From Abditibacteriota bacterium (GTDB taxonomy: Bacteria; Armatimonadota; UBA5829), in the NCBI GenBank assembly GCA_017959625.1, contig JAGDAG010000122.1, positions 1-6,036 on the forward strand: DNA of 6,036 bases, given 5' to 3'. Below, piece after piece: positions 5,597-6,036 of this stretch (position 1 is the first letter of the stretch; each line of letters starts with the position of its first letter). The notes under the pieces are model-generated. The model saw nothing but the letters and a program-made list of their open reading frames with translations. It did no database searches and was not told where the DNA came from. A program made the translations under genes and the position numbers.

Positions 5597-6036
5597 AATT
5601 GATGGTCAGCTCCACAGCCCGGGGGGCTCTGGTGACGCCGTCCCCGTCGGCTTTGGACTGGGTGAGCTCCAGCCGGAAATACCGGGCCGTTACGGGTTTT
5701 TCCAGATTGTATCTGGAATAGTACGCCGGGCCGAAGTCCTCTTCCGACAGCTCTTCCTCGTAAATGGTCTCCCAGGGATCGCTCTCTGTGAGCCTGCCCA
5801 GCAGGGCGGCCCTGTCCGCCATCCTGTTGGCCCCCGCATGGTCCTTCTGCAGTATCAGGTTCACCCTTTTTACCTCCACCGGCTCCCGGGTCGCAAAGGT
5901 CAGGGAGTGGACGTAGCCCTCGGGCTTTTCGTCCTTAAAGAGCAGCATGCCCTTTTCCACTTCGGAAAAGGCGCCGCCGAACAGGTCCCGCCAGTCGGAC
6001 ATTTCGCCCGCGTCGGAGCCGTCGATAAGGGTCAGG
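5595..6036 (-). CDS. C-terminal discoidin (F5/8 type C)-like domain of a larger protein (partial)
   Basis: The frame stays open to the right edge and ends at TAA (5597-5595), giving 146 visible residues. The ATG at 6002 is probably internal, since the 11 codons upstream of it are open (ending DGSDAGE) and no ribosome site is evident. The sequence fits the C-terminal part of a galactose-binding-like / F5-8-type-C fold: VEVKRVNLILQKD (strand and loop), a WETIYEEEL strand, YSRYNLEKPVTARYFRLEL (the typical 'a.yvRl.l' strand), and the last strand RAVELTIN. In CBM32 and related families this domain binds sugars at the end of secreted hydrolases or adhesins. Catalytic or other domains would lie beyond 6036. 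It converges on the secreted beta-sandwich gene and may belong to the same surface-polysaccharide theme, although it is transcribed separately. Confidence 0.72.
   Translation of the reverse strand, partial: LTLIDGSDAGEMSDWRDLFGGAFSEVEKGMLLFKDEKPEGYVHSLTFATREPVEVKRVNLILQKDHAGANRMADRAALLGRLTESDPWETIYEEELSEEDFGPAYYSRYNLEKPVTARYFRLELTQSKADGDGVTRAPRAVELTIN

Noticed and set aside
1..6036. CRISPR array, tRNA/rRNA gene, insertion sequence or riboswitch
   Set aside because: I saw no regularly spaced repeats, cloverleaf-like segments, transposase motifs or structured long leader; intergenic space is only about 130 bp at most and is accounted for by promoters and terminators.

Overview
This is a bacterial window of fairly high GC with short AT-rich control islands. 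It has textbook sigma-70-type promoters and GC-rich hairpin terminators with U-tracts. I cannot name the organism. A BspA-type leucine-rich-repeat protein and proteins with galactose-binding-like beta-sandwich domains suggest a host- or polysaccharide-associated bacterium, possibly from a gut or rumen community, but that is inference. Five protein-coding genes are supported; two run off the window edges.

Layout. Bases 1-191 (+) hold the last 62 codons of a leucine-rich-repeat protein. A perfect 30-bp palindrome (219-248) then serves as a terminator shared with the convergent minus-strand operon. That operon runs from a promoter near 3935-3963 leftward through two genes: a 634-aa protein (3903 to 1999) and a 581-aa NERD nuclease/superfamily 1 helicase (1999 to 254). 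The two genes share one base in a TAATG junction. Immediately to the right, a divergent promoter (3972-4000) drives a secreted 499-aa protein with two beta-sandwich domains (4035-5534, +). Two adjacent hairpins (5545-5596) end this gene and the convergent last gene (5595 to beyond 6036, -), of which only a C-terminal discoidin/F5-8-type-C-like domain is visible.

The most notable content is the two-gene operon. The downstream gene keeps all the expected NERD and SF1 helicase motifs. The upstream gene looks like a diverged paralog with the same domain order. Its NERD acidic/lysine residues, Walker A, Walker B and motif III residues are replaced, and it carries an extra C-terminal segment that may duplicate the second helicase half. 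An intact nuclease-helicase co-translated with a dead homologue recalls the architecture of AddAB and RecBCD, where one subunit carries an inactivated helicase fold. A heteromeric DNA-processing or anti-phage complex is a reasonable hypothesis, but nothing in the sequence proves it. The two flanking surface or secreted proteins look unrelated to the operon in function.
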